DNA of 11,943 nt, taken from contig JAAOXW010000040.1 of NCBI GenBank assembly GCA_018221005.1, forward strand, positions 1 to 11,943. Reading direction: 5' to 3'. Under the pieces are notes generated by a model. That model had not been told where the DNA came from. It searched no databases and saw only the letters and a list, made by a program, of their open reading frames with translations. Positions 1-7,274 of the stretch are shown here, one piece after another. This stretch comes from Candidatus Altarchaeota archaeon. GTDB lineage: Archaea > SpSt-1190. The position numbers were made by a program, and so were the translations under genes. Within the stretch, counting starts at the first letter, position 1; each line of letters opens with the position of its first letter.

Positions 1-3000
1 CCCAGTCGAACTGTGAGTGGGAAAGCATTGAGGTTTGATGGAAGCGGGGATTATGTTATGCTTCAAGATTATCCAGAGATGAAGTTACATCAGAACCTAA
101 CACTTGCGTTTTGGATGTATCCTGAGGCCGTTGGAAATACAAGACAAAATCTCTTAGACAAGAGCTATGGTGGAGAGTTTGCATTAACACTTGAAGACGG
201 TATAAATGGTGTGGGGAAGATGAGTTATTTCCATGGCACGGCGGAGAGTGGAGGAAATTACTGGGGTTGGGATGCCTTTGATACAGGTAACTTCACCAAT
301 AATACCTGGTACTTTGTAGTAATCACCCGAAGTAATACCACTAATGTGATGAAAAGCTATAAGAACGGGGAATTAATGGCCAGCACAACCTACTCACTAA
401 GCAACGCACAAATTCCAACTCAAAGCACGGACCCGGTAATGATTGGGCAAGGCTATACTGGTGCAGCCTTCAATGGAGTTATTGATGAAGTTCGCATTTA
501 CAATAGAACGCTATCTCAAGACGAAGTAATGATTTTGTACAGGAGCTACCCTGAATACTACCAAAGTGACTTGATGGGATACTGGCCCATGGATACAGGC
601 TCTGGAACAACCGTTGTTGATGCGACCCCGTATGGAACAGATGGTACTTTCTACTCAGACCCTACCTGGACTTCAGATTCAATTTATGGTAATGCAATAG
701 ACTTTGATGGGGATAGTTCGCCAGACGGGGATTATATTACCTTCGCATCAAACCCGGCTATGTTCGATGTTGATGTAGGAGAAGCACACAGCTTCTCTGC
801 ATGGGTAAAGGCGGGAGCACAAGCATCAACAGGATTTTTCTTTTGGAAGGAAGGTGGATGTATCGGTTGGGAGCTCTACATGGAGACCGATGGAGACATT
901 GGGTGCCTATTGAGAACGGGGGATGCCGGATGTACTGGATATAATAATTACACCTCTGTGAGTTCCGGCCTCGACTACTCAGACGGTAAATGGCACCAAG
1001 TTATTTGCTCGATTGATAGGCCCAACTTGAATCAAAGTCTGTATGTTGATGGGCACTTGGTCGCGTCAGTAGCAATTGACAATACCTTCAGTGGAGTAGG
1101 AGGCAGCTTGCGAATTGGAACCCAGTGGAATAACGCCAACCCCTTCGACGGAATCATTGATGAAGTTCGTGCTTATGACAAGGCCTTGGCTCCAAGTGAA
1201 ATTGCCTACATTTACCAGCAGGAGAAATGGCGCAAATATGCTTGTGATGCAGGAACTAGTGTGGCTTGCTCCGGTGGCACTTGTGAAAACAAATCTTCAC
1301 TCGGCTCATACTACTACTGCTATGATGACTCCTTCCAGAAATATAATCTAGTTCAAGACGAATGTCAGGATGCATGTGAAGCTTACAATGGATTGTGGAG
1401 AGGTAATGGAGGCAATGAAAACTGCTGCTCTCCAATTGAAAGTAATGAAGTTTGGTGTGATGGAACGGGGAGCATATGCAATGCGGGAATATATTCATCT
1501 TGCGACGAATGGTGCGACGTATATGGTGGAACTATTGGTAGCTATACTTGTACGAGTGACAGAGATTATGATTGCTCTGTAATTGGTAATTGTGCAAGTG
1601 GAGTTTGTCCATGTGCCCTAGCCTCAACCAAGCAATGTACTGATGAGTCACAGTGTGGTGCAGGTAACTGTACTAACTTTGGAAATGATCCTGTTACGGC
1701 AGCGCTGGGAAGTTGGGGAACTACACCTTCGGATATTGAAAAGATTTGCTGTGAGGAATGGTCTTGCGTATATGACAGTAATGGAGATGGTTACATTGAG
1801 AGTTGTGCTGCGAATGCTACCAATACCCTTGATGTTGACTCAGATGGGGACACAGATGTTTGTTATGAAGGTACTTGGTATGAGTGTTTAGATTTCACTG
1901 CGGAAAATCAACTGGCTTCGGACTGTGACTGCTCACTCGGCTCTGTGGCTGTGGATGATGGGACCTGGGCATGCAGAGTGTCTCCAGTGAATACGGGTTC
2001 CCACCCTTGTGGAACATCTTGCGACAGTGATTCGAGCCAAGGCACGGAAGAGATGATTGATAAAGTGGGTGTTTGCTCAATATTTCCCAATATTTGTGCG
2101 GACGCCTGGCACACCGCAACTTGGGAAGGGGACACGAACACCCTTGATTTGCGAGTGAATATGACCTGTCCTTGCAACTCGGTGGTAAATTGTGATGTCG
2201 TTATTGATGGAGATTCCGGAATTCGGTATTCCAACAATAGTTTCACAGCTACAAGTAATATTTTTGATCATGAATATCTTTTCCCAGATCTCGGTTACAA
2301 CTACAACAACATAACTGTTAACTGCAGTTGCACAGGAATTGGACAAGAGTGTAAGAGAGAACTAAGTCCTATCTTTGTGTTATTTGATGAGTCAATTAGT
2401 AGGGAGATGTGCATTGCAGGCCAATCCTGTCTAACTTCTGTCTCAATAGAAAACATTGGAACTATAACCACAGGATATGACCTCACCATAAATTCAACAG
2501 TTCAGTCTGACAAAATATTCAACACATCTGGAGGATATGTAACTGTAGGAACTACAGAAACCGTTGAGTTCTACAATTCACGAGTATGTTCTGACTTTAT
2601 TCAAACCTGGGTGAGTGCTTCAAATTACACCACCATTAGTTACGATTACGCACTTGAACTTACCAATAATTCATATACTAAGAGAGGTACGAGCTCCGGG
2701 TGGCTCGCTCAGTGTGATGACACCTCAGACTGTGCCAGCTGTTACTCGAGCGAGGGAGATTACTGGGCCTTTGGAGATGCAAGCAACTTCTCCTGCTCGG
2801 AGAATGTATGTTGTGGTGTGGGCGAGATTTTCCTGAACGGTGCTTGCTGCCCTGAAGGTGAACAGTGCTGCTTAGGGGACAGTTCCTGTGATTTAGAGGA
2901 ATGGTGTGACAATTACACTTCAAGTGGGGGCTATTTGGGCCAGCACTATGAGGGGGTTCACTTCTGCAGGGATGCTAAAGCAGATGGTTTACTTTGTGAA

Positions 3001-4014
3001 GAAAGCAGAGAATGTTTGAACAACTGGTGTGGAGGTGGCATCTGTGCTGACTCTAATCCAGTTCCATTGACTGAGTGGTTTGAGTGTGACCCCCAGGGTG
3101 GCGGCGTACTTTGTGGTTATGAAAACATAGGGGCCGGCCCACAGGGATGTAATGGGGATTCTTACTGTTCGAACGGATACTACTGTTATACTCCAAGACA
3201 TGCATGCTTAGATTGTCCAGACGCAACCTCTGAATATGGCGGCATAAACATGAGTAATGACGGTCTGTGTCCATCTTCAAATTGTGTGGGCTACGATTCG
3301 GACTGCTGTGTCGTGGATGCCGACTGCTCAAATATTAACTGGTGTGATGCAACGAGCACATGCAGAACTTGCTCAACTCGGAAGGATGTGATTTGTTCGA
3401 GCTCCAACTGTATAAGTATTGATCCGGATTGTTGTTCAATTGATAATGATTGTGCAACTGGAGAAGTATGCAGTGGAGGCACGTGCATTGGTAATGTAGG
3501 GGAAGATTGCACTTCAGATGTGGATTGTACCTCCGGCCTAGTTTGCAGGGGGGCAGTCTGTGTTTCAGAAAACTTCATGACCATTGTTCCGGAAGCTCCC
3601 GGAAGTGGATATTACAATGCAACTGTTGGAGATATTTTAAAATATACGGTTCTAGTTGCCAACCCACAACTCCAGGAAGACTTCTTTACGGTGAGGATTT
3701 CAACATCTGCAGGCCATGACTCTGCATTTGCAAGGTTGGATAATGAGATGAGTAAGACCTTTAGGCTTGGATCTGGCAGTACAGAAAAGCTTTTGCTGAC
3801 TGTATTTGCAGGACGACAAGCACTTGCACCTTCAGATGCACTTACTATTATTTTGAAGGTCAACAGCACTTCAAATACGCTTGTGGGCGACAGTATTGAG
3901 CTTAAAGTAGATGTCCGATCTAAGCTGGGAGAAGGCATGCCTAGGGCGCCAGGAGTGCCTGCACTTGCCGTACTACTACTAGGTCTCCTTGTGGGATTGA
4001 TAACTTTAAGGTAA
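1..4014 (+). CDS. Giant LamG / cysteine-rich surface protein, membrane-anchored (5'-partial)
   Basis: The frame is open to the left edge. The first available start (GTG at 13) falls inside a LamG domain and has no signal peptide, so the true start is upstream. Numbering from that GTG gives 1333 residues. LamG (concanavalin-like, usually ligand or sugar binding) domains span about 1-180 and 188-402, each ending in the typical I-D-E-V-R-x-Y signature (157-163 and 382-388). Residues 411-1183 hold about 85 cysteines. At 588-617 two Asp-rich loops (DSNGDGYI and DVDSDGDTDVC) look like calcium-binding dockerin or thrombospondin-3 loops. About 783-890 resembles a CARDB/Ig-like domain, and 1187-1303 another Ig-like domain. 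Residues about 1314-1332 are a hydrophobic helix followed by a terminal Arg, so the protein should be anchored at the C terminus with the bulk outside the cell. Many N-x-S/T sequons suggest N-glycosylation. Adhesion or envelope structure is likely; the ligand is unknown. Confidence 0.88.
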   Translation, partial: PSRTVSGKALRFDGSGDYVMLQDYPEMKLHQNLTLAFWMYPEAVGNTRQNLLDKSYGGEFALTLEDGINGVGKMSYFHGTAESGGNYWGWDAFDTGNFTNNTWYFVVITRSNTTNVMKSYKNGELMASTTYSLSNAQIPTQSTDPVMIGQGYTGAAFNGVIDEVRIYNRTLSQDEVMILYRSYPEYYQSDLMGYWPMDTGSGTTVVDATPYGTDGTFYSDPTWTSDSIYGNAIDFDGDSSPDGDYITFASNPAMFDVDVGEAHSFSAWVKAGAQASTGFFFWKEGGCIGWELYMETDGDIGCLLRTGDAGCTGYNNYTSVSSGLDYSDGKWHQVICSIDRPNLNQSLYVDGHLVASVAIDNTFSGVGGSLRIGTQWNNANPFDGIIDEVRAYDKALAPSEIAYIYQQEKWRKYACDAGTSVACSGGTCENKSSLGSYYYCYDDSFQKYNLVQDECQDACEAYNGLWRGNGGNENCCSPIESNEVWCDGTGSICNAGIYSSCDEWCDVYGGTIGSYTCTSDRDYDCSVIGNCASGVCPCALASTKQCTDESQCGAGNCTNFGNDPVTAALGSWGTTPSDIEKICCEEWSCVYDSNGDGYIESCAANATNTLDVDSDGDTDVCYEGTWYECLDFTAENQLASDCDCSLGSVAVDDGTWACRVSPVNTGSHPCGTSCDSDSSQGTEEMIDKVGVCSIFPNICADAWHTATWEGDTNTLDLRVNMTCPCNSVVNCDVVIDGDSGIRYSNNSFTATSNIFDHEYLFPDLGYNYNNITVNCSCTGIGQECKRELSPIFVLFDESISREMCIAGQSCLTSVSIENIGTITTGYDLTINSTVQSDKIFNTSGGYVTVGTTETVEFYNSRVCSDFIQTWVSASNYTTISYDYALELTNNSYTKRGTSSGWLAQCDDTSDCASCYSSEGDYWAFGDASNFSCSENVCCGVGEIFLNGACCPEGEQCCLGDSSCDLEEWCDNYTSSGGYLGQHYEGVHFCRDAKADGLLCEESRECLNNWCGGGICADSNPVPLTEWFECDPQGGGVLCGYENIGAGPQGCNGDSYCSNGYYCYTPRHACLDCPDATSEYGGINMSNDGLCPSSNCVGYDSDCCVVDADCSNINWCDATSTCRTCSTRKDVICSSSNCISIDPDCCSIDNDCATGEVCSGGTCIGNVGEDCTSDVDCTSGLVCRGAVCVSENFMTIVPEAPGSGYYNATVGDILKYTVLVANPQLQEDFFTVRISTSAGHDSAFARLDNEMSKTFRLGSGSTEKLLLTVFAGRQALAPSDALTIILKVNSTSNTLVGDSIELKVDVRSKLGEGMPRAPGVPALAVLLLGLLVGLITLR
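2866..3561 (+). repeat. Array of six degenerate cysteine modules in the surface protein
   Basis: Residues 952-1183 of the surface protein contain six copies of a module with spacing C-x5-C-x4/5-C-x4/6-C, starting at Cys 953, 995, 1046, 1099, 1141 and 1166. The first copy has a much longer final gap. The copies at 1086-1117 and 1128-1158 are longer and nearly superimposable: C-x4-C-x6-CC-x5-C-x5-C-x4/5-C, sharing S-S-N-C and D-x-D-C-C. The repetition is seen at protein level; the DNA copies are diverged. The modules are presumably small disulfide-bonded knots that form a stalk. This is a sub-feature of the coding region, not a mobile repeat. Confidence 0.75.
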
Positions 4015-4018
4015 AATG

Positions 4019-4026
4019 TTATAATT
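4019..4026 (+). promoter_or_regulatory. TATA box for the 4046 coiled-coil gene
   Basis: TTATAATT begins 27 nt before the ATG at 4046, immediately after the stop codon of the upstream gene, and purines/A-rich sequence precedes it as in a BRE. This spacing puts transcription start at or next to the ATG (leaderless mRNA). No Shine-Dalgarno sequence lies between box and start. Confidence 0.6.
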
Positions 4027-4045
4027 AACTTAAGAGTAGCCTGTT

Positions 4046-4453
4046 ATGGGCATAGTTAGAAAAATACTTGGGGACGAAAAACTCACCAAAAACGAGCTTA
4101 TTAATATGAAAGAGGAAGAAACTTCCAGAAAAGAAGTGGGGGGAAGTGCTGATTTTGGTGCTCCCAGTAGCTTTGAGAAGGTGGAACGCGCAACAGAGAA
4201 TGTTACAACTTCAGATTTGATTCCTAAGGGTATTGAAATGTTTGTGAGATTGGATGATTATAACAAAATAGTCAGCCACCTCAAGAGGTTGGACACTGTA
4301 ATTGAAAGGCTTGAAGAGTTGGAGAAATCACACTCTGATATCCAAGAAATTAATGATAAATTTGTTGAGCAACTGGAACACGCCTTGAGTGAAGTGGAAG
4401 AAGTTAAAGATGGTCTTGGGGAAAACCTAAGAGTTCAGAACAAACCCTTCTAA
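4046..4453 (+). CDS. Small acidic coiled-coil protein of unknown function
   Basis: This is a 135-aa protein with no signal peptide or membrane segment, so probably cytoplasmic. The N-terminal half (1-60) is polar, low in complexity and probably disordered. A short conserved-looking segment, M-F-V-R-L-D-D-Y at 65-72, leads into a long amphipathic helix (about 72-122) with Leu/Ile/Val at heptad-like spacing and many Glu/Lys, which predicts a coiled coil. From memory, similar short proteins with an F-V-x-[LIV]-D-x-Y lead-in and a C-terminal helix occur in other small-genome archaea, but I know no function for them. The ATG at 4046 is supported by a TATA box 27 nt upstream; Met21 is the alternative. 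The gene lies 31 bp after the surface-protein gene but has its own promoter, and it ends 8 bp from the convergent neighbour. A structural or scaffolding role is only a guess. Confidence 0.75.
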   Translation: MGIVRKILGDEKLTKNELINMKEEETSRKEVGGSADFGAPSSFEKVERATENVTTSDLIPKGIEMFVRLDDYNKIVSHLKRLDTVIERLEELEKSHSDIQEINDKFVEQLEHALSEVEEVKDGLGENLRVQNKPF

Positions 4454-4461
4454 GCATCTTA

Positions 4462-4953
4462 CTAGGAATGTGGTTTATAGCCAACTTTAACTAGGAAGTC
4501 CTTTCTTGCCTTAGCTTCTTTTTTATCTTCGACGCCGAGAGGAGAACCCCCATCAATTACACCCATGATTCCACGCCCGTTCTTAGTTTCGGCAATAATA
4601 ACTTGTAGTGGATTGGCAGTTGCAGCCCAGAGAGTTACAAGTTCGGAAATTTGGCGCAGTCTGGGTAGAACATTGATGGGGTACCCATTTTTCATAAAAA
4701 TAATAAAGCTGTGGCCCGCTCCAATTTTTTGGGCATTTTTCACAGCCAACTCAACCAAGCTCGGTTCATTACCTGCCTTCCTAATAAGTCGCGGACCGGA
4801 GGCTTCACAAAAGGCCAGTCCAAATTTAATACCGGGTGCTGAATCTGCAAGTGCTCCAAAAACATCATCTACAGTTTTAATGAAGTGTGAAGTTCCAAGA
4901 ATTAAATTTACTTCCTCAGGTTTCTCAATATCAACAGTAATTATTTCAACCAT
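4462..4953 (-). CDS. Adenosine-specific kinase family protein (DUF355)
   Basis: This 163-aa protein matches the archaeal Adenosine_kin (DUF355, PF04008) family in length and in a run of conserved blocks: GTSHFIKTVDD (20-30), FGLAFCEASGPRLIR (about 44-58), G-x-x-H-S-F-I-I (about 77-84), GYPINVLPRL (about 88-97), ATANP (about 109-113) and GVIDGGSPLGVE (about 127-138). Family members are described as adenosine-binding enzymes that use adenosine as substrate and have solved structures; the physiological role is still poorly defined. The protein is soluble and cytoplasmic. The frame is open 17 codons further upstream to 5004, but I chose the ATG at 4953. Starting there gives the family N terminus (M-V-E-I-I-x-V-D-I), and a TATA-like box lies 27 nt upstream. 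The longer version would add a hydrophobic leader that runs through that promoter and overlaps the tyrS promoter. The gene is divergent from tyrS. Confidence 0.88.
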   Translation of the reverse strand: MVEIITVDIEKPEEVNLILGTSHFIKTVDDVFGALADSAPGIKFGLAFCEASGPRLIRKAGNEPSLVELAVKNAQKIGAGHSFIIFMKNGYPINVLPRLRQISELVTLWAATANPLQVIIAETKNGRGIMGVIDGGSPLGVEDKKEAKARKDFLVKVGYKPHS

Positions 4954-4972
4954 ACTTGAAAGATAGTTGGTG

Positions 4973-4980
4973 ATTAATAA
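4973..4980 (-). promoter_or_regulatory. TATA-like box for the adenosine-kinase family gene
   Basis: On the minus strand TTATTAAT begins 27 nt before the ATG at 4953, which predicts a leaderless transcript. A second minus-strand AT-rich stretch (about 4986-4992) is the mirror of the tyrS box and lies too far upstream. The two divergent promoters share a 59-bp intergenic space. Confidence 0.5.
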
Positions 4981-4985
4981 AAAGA

Positions 4986-4992
4986 TTATAAG
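4986..4992 (+). promoter_or_regulatory. TATA box for tyrS
   Basis: TTATAAG preceded by a purine-rich AAAAAGA stretch (BRE-like) begins 27 nt before the ATG at 5013. Transcription would start at or within a base or two of the ATG. No Shine-Dalgarno sequence is present. Confidence 0.6.
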
Positions 4993-5012
4993 CCCCCTCA
5001 ACAAAAAGCAGT

Positions 5013-6107
5013 ATGGATGAAAAGACCCGTGTGGAATTAATCACTAGAAAACCGACGACTGAATTTTTGACGGAAGAGGAACTGAAAACTTCAATCAGTA
5101 CGGGGGTTCCACTGAAACATTATATCGGGTTTGAAGTTTCGGGCAGGATTCATTTGGGGACTGCTTTGAGTATTATGAAAATGGCAGACTTGCAAAGAGC
5201 GGGAGTAGCTACCTCTATCTTCTTGGCAGATTATCACACCTGGATTAATAATAAACTAGGGGGTGATTTGGACTTCATACGTAGGGTAGCCAAGGAATAT
5301 TTTGGAAAAATTGCGAGTGAATTAGTGGAGCTTGCAGGGGGCAAAAAGGAGCAGGTAAAGCAAGTTCTGGCCTCTGATATTTACGATAACGATTACTGGG
5401 CCACAGTTGTCAAAGTGGCCAAAAACACCACCCTTTCCCGAACTCTGCGGAGTATGACGATAATGGGAAGGAATGCTGATAAAACTAAGAGTATGCCAAC
5501 TGCTTGGGCACTCTATCCTATGATGCAAGCGGCAGACATATTCTTTCAAGGGATAAATTTAGCTCACTCTGGAATGGATCAGAGAAAAATTCATGTGGTT
5601 GCGAGAGAAGCCGGTATGAAAGTTGCGGGATATAAACCGATGGCACTTCACTGTCAGATGTTACTTGGCTTGCACAAGCCAGCAGTATGGCCGGTACCCA
5701 AGGATAAAGAAGACAGGTGGGCCATGTTCAAAATGAGTAAATCTGTCACAGGTAGCGCAGTTTATGTTGATGATTCCGAAAAGGAGATTCGAAAAAAAAT
5801 TAAGGATGCTTTCTGTCCGGAAAAGGAAATTGAATACAATCCTGTTCTTGACTGGGTTGAACACTTAGTCTTCAGCCCAATGTTCAAAGACAGGGAACTT
5901 GAAATTATCCGTCCCAAAAAATTTGGTGGGGAAGTGACCTACAGGACTTTTGAAAGTTTGCAGAAGGATTTCAAAGCAGGAAAATTACACCCAATGGACC
6001 TGAAAATAGCACTCACAGACCGAATAGTAACTATGTTGGAACCCATAAGAAGTGCAGTCAAGGGCTCAAAAATTGTTGGAGAGCTCACTGAACGCATTAC
6101 AAGATAA
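5013..6107 (+). CDS. tyrS: Tyrosyl-tRNA synthetase (archaeal type)
   Basis: This 364-aa class I synthetase charges tRNA-Tyr with tyrosine in the cytoplasm. The HIGH-type motif is HLGT (47-50, within S-G-R-I-H-L-G-T) and the second ATP motif is an exact KMSKS (240-244). Aligned by eye with the Methanocaldococcus jannaschii enzyme as I recall it, the tyrosine-pocket residues are all kept: Y37, Y168, Q172, D175 and Q190 correspond to Y32, Y151, Q155, D158 and Q173. The last four share one constant offset of 17. D175, which contacts the substrate hydroxyl, argues for Tyr rather than Trp. The C-terminal K-L-H-P-M-D-L block (324-330) keeps the His and Asp that read the anticodon. The protein is somewhat longer than the M. 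jannaschii enzyme, mainly through small insertions around 105-115 and 225-238. The start is supported by a TATA box 27 nt upstream. The 3' end overlaps the convergent permease by 11 bp. Confidence 0.95.
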   Translation: MDEKTRVELITRKPTTEFLTEEELKTSISTGVPLKHYIGFEVSGRIHLGTALSIMKMADLQRAGVATSIFLADYHTWINNKLGGDLDFIRRVAKEYFGKIASELVELAGGKKEQVKQVLASDIYDNDYWATVVKVAKNTTLSRTLRSMTIMGRNADKTKSMPTAWALYPMMQAADIFFQGINLAHSGMDQRKIHVVAREAGMKVAGYKPMALHCQMLLGLHKPAVWPVPKDKEDRWAMFKMSKSVTGSAVYVDDSEKEIRKKIKDAFCPEKEIEYNPVLDWVEHLVFSPMFKDRELEIIRPKKFGGEVTYRTFESLQKDFKAGKLHPMDLKIALTDRIVTMLEPIRSAVKGSKIVGELTERITR

Positions 6108-7200
6108 TTCGCAAGAAGAAGCTTGAGAAAATTGCAAAGTAAAACAAACCAACGAGTACTGCAGTTATTTGGGGGAAAGGTAAACGACTTTTGGTCCCGT
6201 TCTTTGTAGCTTTGTAGTAGGCATAACTAATCAGCATAAGAAGGATGGGGAGAGTTAGTTCACCCGCAACCGCTAAAATATCAAGAAAACTAAAACCAAG
6301 AAAGAAAGATGCGAGATAGATGAGTAGCGCAGGAACTGTAGTTAATACCGTTGCCAATTTTCGGGGAATCTTAAAATCATAGTTGTAAATGTGTTGGGTG
6401 CAAAGGCCAATTCCCAAGAATGAAGTCAAGAGTGCGAGGAGAGTGAACAGGGAAATAAAAATTTCAAAGAGTCCACCGTAGTGAATGGCCAGACCTTCAG
6501 TTCCCAAATCCGTCATTCGTGACCCCATGACTCCAATGGTTGAAAAAGAAAAGGCAAGATAAAGGAGAATGCAGATGGCAGTGCTTATGGAATATGCTTC
6601 AAGACCTCGCCCCTTGGAAAGATAGTTTATTTCAGGAATTATATTCACACCAAAGAGTGCAAATAACATGGTTCCGGCAATGACACCTAAACCTTCCACA
6701 CCTTCCGCAGGTTCAAAGGACACCCCGGAAAAGTTGGACATATTCACAATTGAGATTACAATGAGGAAACTCACGAGCAGAATGGCCATTGGCGTATCTA
6801 TTTTGGCAATGATTTTAGTTCCACGAAAAACTACATATGTGCCAAAGAGATAAAACGCAAGACTACCTACGATAGGTTCTATTGGAAACAGAACAGCCAG
6901 CTGACGACCAAACCCAATCAGATATGCAGAGAGGGCACCATACATTGAAAAGATGAGTGTAAGATAAATGAGCACTTTCCATCGCTTTCCGATTATATCA
7001 GAGATGAGTGCAGGTATCTGGATGGGGCCCTTTTTTTCCCTTAAAAGGTCTGAAACCATGGCTCCAGATAAGATTAGGAAAATGGCAATGACTGAAGAGA
7101 TTATTAAGCCGACAGGGCCCGATTCAAAGAAAGCCATGGGCAAAGCCAACACACCGGCACCTATGGTGGTAGAAATGGCCAAAGCAACCGCACTCAACAC
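6097..7200 (-). CDS. Amino-acid permease, aromatic/AAAP-type, 11 TM
   Basis: This 367-aa integral membrane protein has about 11 hydrophobic segments: roughly 2-24, 30-52, 75-97, 107-126, 137-156, 171-190, 203-226, 243-266, 281-303, 305-328 and 342-364. The first carries T-T-I-G-A-G-V-L-A-L-P (11-21), the hallmark of the amino acid/auxin permease group that includes the Trp/Tyr permeases; Pfam Aa_trans or Trp_Tyr_perm is the expected hit. It probably imports amino acids using an ion gradient. The substrate cannot be read from sequence; the neighbouring tyrS makes an aromatic substrate tempting but is weak evidence. The start is the GTG at 7200: an in-frame TGA lies six codons upstream, so no longer version exists, and TM1 begins at once with almost no cytoplasmic tail. 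A TATA box lies 29 nt upstream. The 11-bp tail overlap with tyrS is convergent, so no operon is implied. Confidence 0.85.
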   Translation of the reverse strand: MLSAVALAISTTIGAGVLALPMAFFESGPVGLIISSVIAIFLILSGAMVSDLLREKKGPIQIPALISDIIGKRWKVLIYLTLIFSMYGALSAYLIGFGRQLAVLFPIEPIVGSLAFYLFGTYVVFRGTKIIAKIDTPMAILLVSFLIVISIVNMSNFSGVSFEPAEGVEGLGVIAGTMLFALFGVNIIPEINYLSKGRGLEAYSISTAICILLYLAFSFSTIGVMGSRMTDLGTEGLAIHYGGLFEIFISLFTLLALLTSFLGIGLCTQHIYNYDFKIPRKLATVLTTVPALLIYLASFFLGFSFLDILAVAGELTLPILLMLISYAYYKATKNGTKSRLPFPQITAVLVGLFYFAIFSSFFLRIIL

Positions 7201-7222
7201 TCTAAGCTTCCCAAATCATCAC

Positions 7223-7229
7223 ATTTATA
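7223..7229 (-). promoter_or_regulatory. TATA box for the permease gene
   Basis: On the minus strand TATAAAT, preceded by GCAAAG (purine-rich, BRE-like), starts 29 nt before the GTG at 7200. The leader would be zero to a few nucleotides. It shares a 74-bp divergent intergenic region with the promoter of the HEXXH gene. Confidence 0.6.
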
Positions 7230-7247
7230 CTTTGCTGGGCTAAAGTC

Positions 7248-7255
7248 TTTTAATT
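7248..7255 (+). promoter_or_regulatory. TATA-like box for the HEXXH protein gene
   Basis: TTTTAATT begins exactly 27 nt before the ATG at 7275, the same spacing as three other promoters in the window. It is a weaker match to the consensus, and TAAAG precedes it as a possible BRE. Confidence 0.45.
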
Positions 7256-7274
7256 CAGCGGTTCAAGAAGCTAT

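Noticed and set aside
1908..2346. Minus-strand open frames of 112 and 89 codons
   Set aside because: They overlap each other and the Cys-rich domain of the real gene, and show no domain or promoter.
3291..3938. Minus-strand open frames (97 and 108 codons) under the surface protein
   Set aside because: The plus-strand reading is a continuous Cys-patterned and Ig-like protein; the antisense frames are low-complexity (Ser/Gln/Thr-rich) mirrors of it.
4519..4524. T6 run downstream of the coiled-coil gene as a transcription terminator
   Set aside because: It lies within the opposite coding region where it encodes Lys/Glu codons, and comparable T-runs are common in this AT-rich sequence; it is possible but not supportable.
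4565..4966. 133-codon open frame on the plus strand, antisense to the adenosine-kinase family gene
   Set aside because: The minus-strand protein has clear family motifs over the whole length; the plus frame has no recognisable features, covers the opposite promoter and has no promoter of its own.
4954..5004. 17-codon N-terminal extension of the adenosine-kinase family gene that looks like a hydrophobic leader
   Set aside because: The family is cytoplasmic and starts at the M-V-E-I-I block; the extension is made of promoter sequence, with both TATA boxes inside it.
4954..5012. tRNA gene or riboswitch (T-box-like) ahead of tyrS
   Set aside because: Only 59 bp are available, occupied by two TATA boxes, and the predicted mRNA has no leader to fold.
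5013..6107. Tryptophanyl-tRNA synthetase as an alternative identity
   Set aside because: The tyrosine-specific pocket residues (Y37, Y168, Q172, D175, Q190) and the H-P-M-D anticodon block match TyrRS.
6968..7243. 91-codon plus-strand frame antisense to the start of the permease
   Set aside because: It would run through both divergent promoters; the minus-strand frame encodes well-formed membrane helices.
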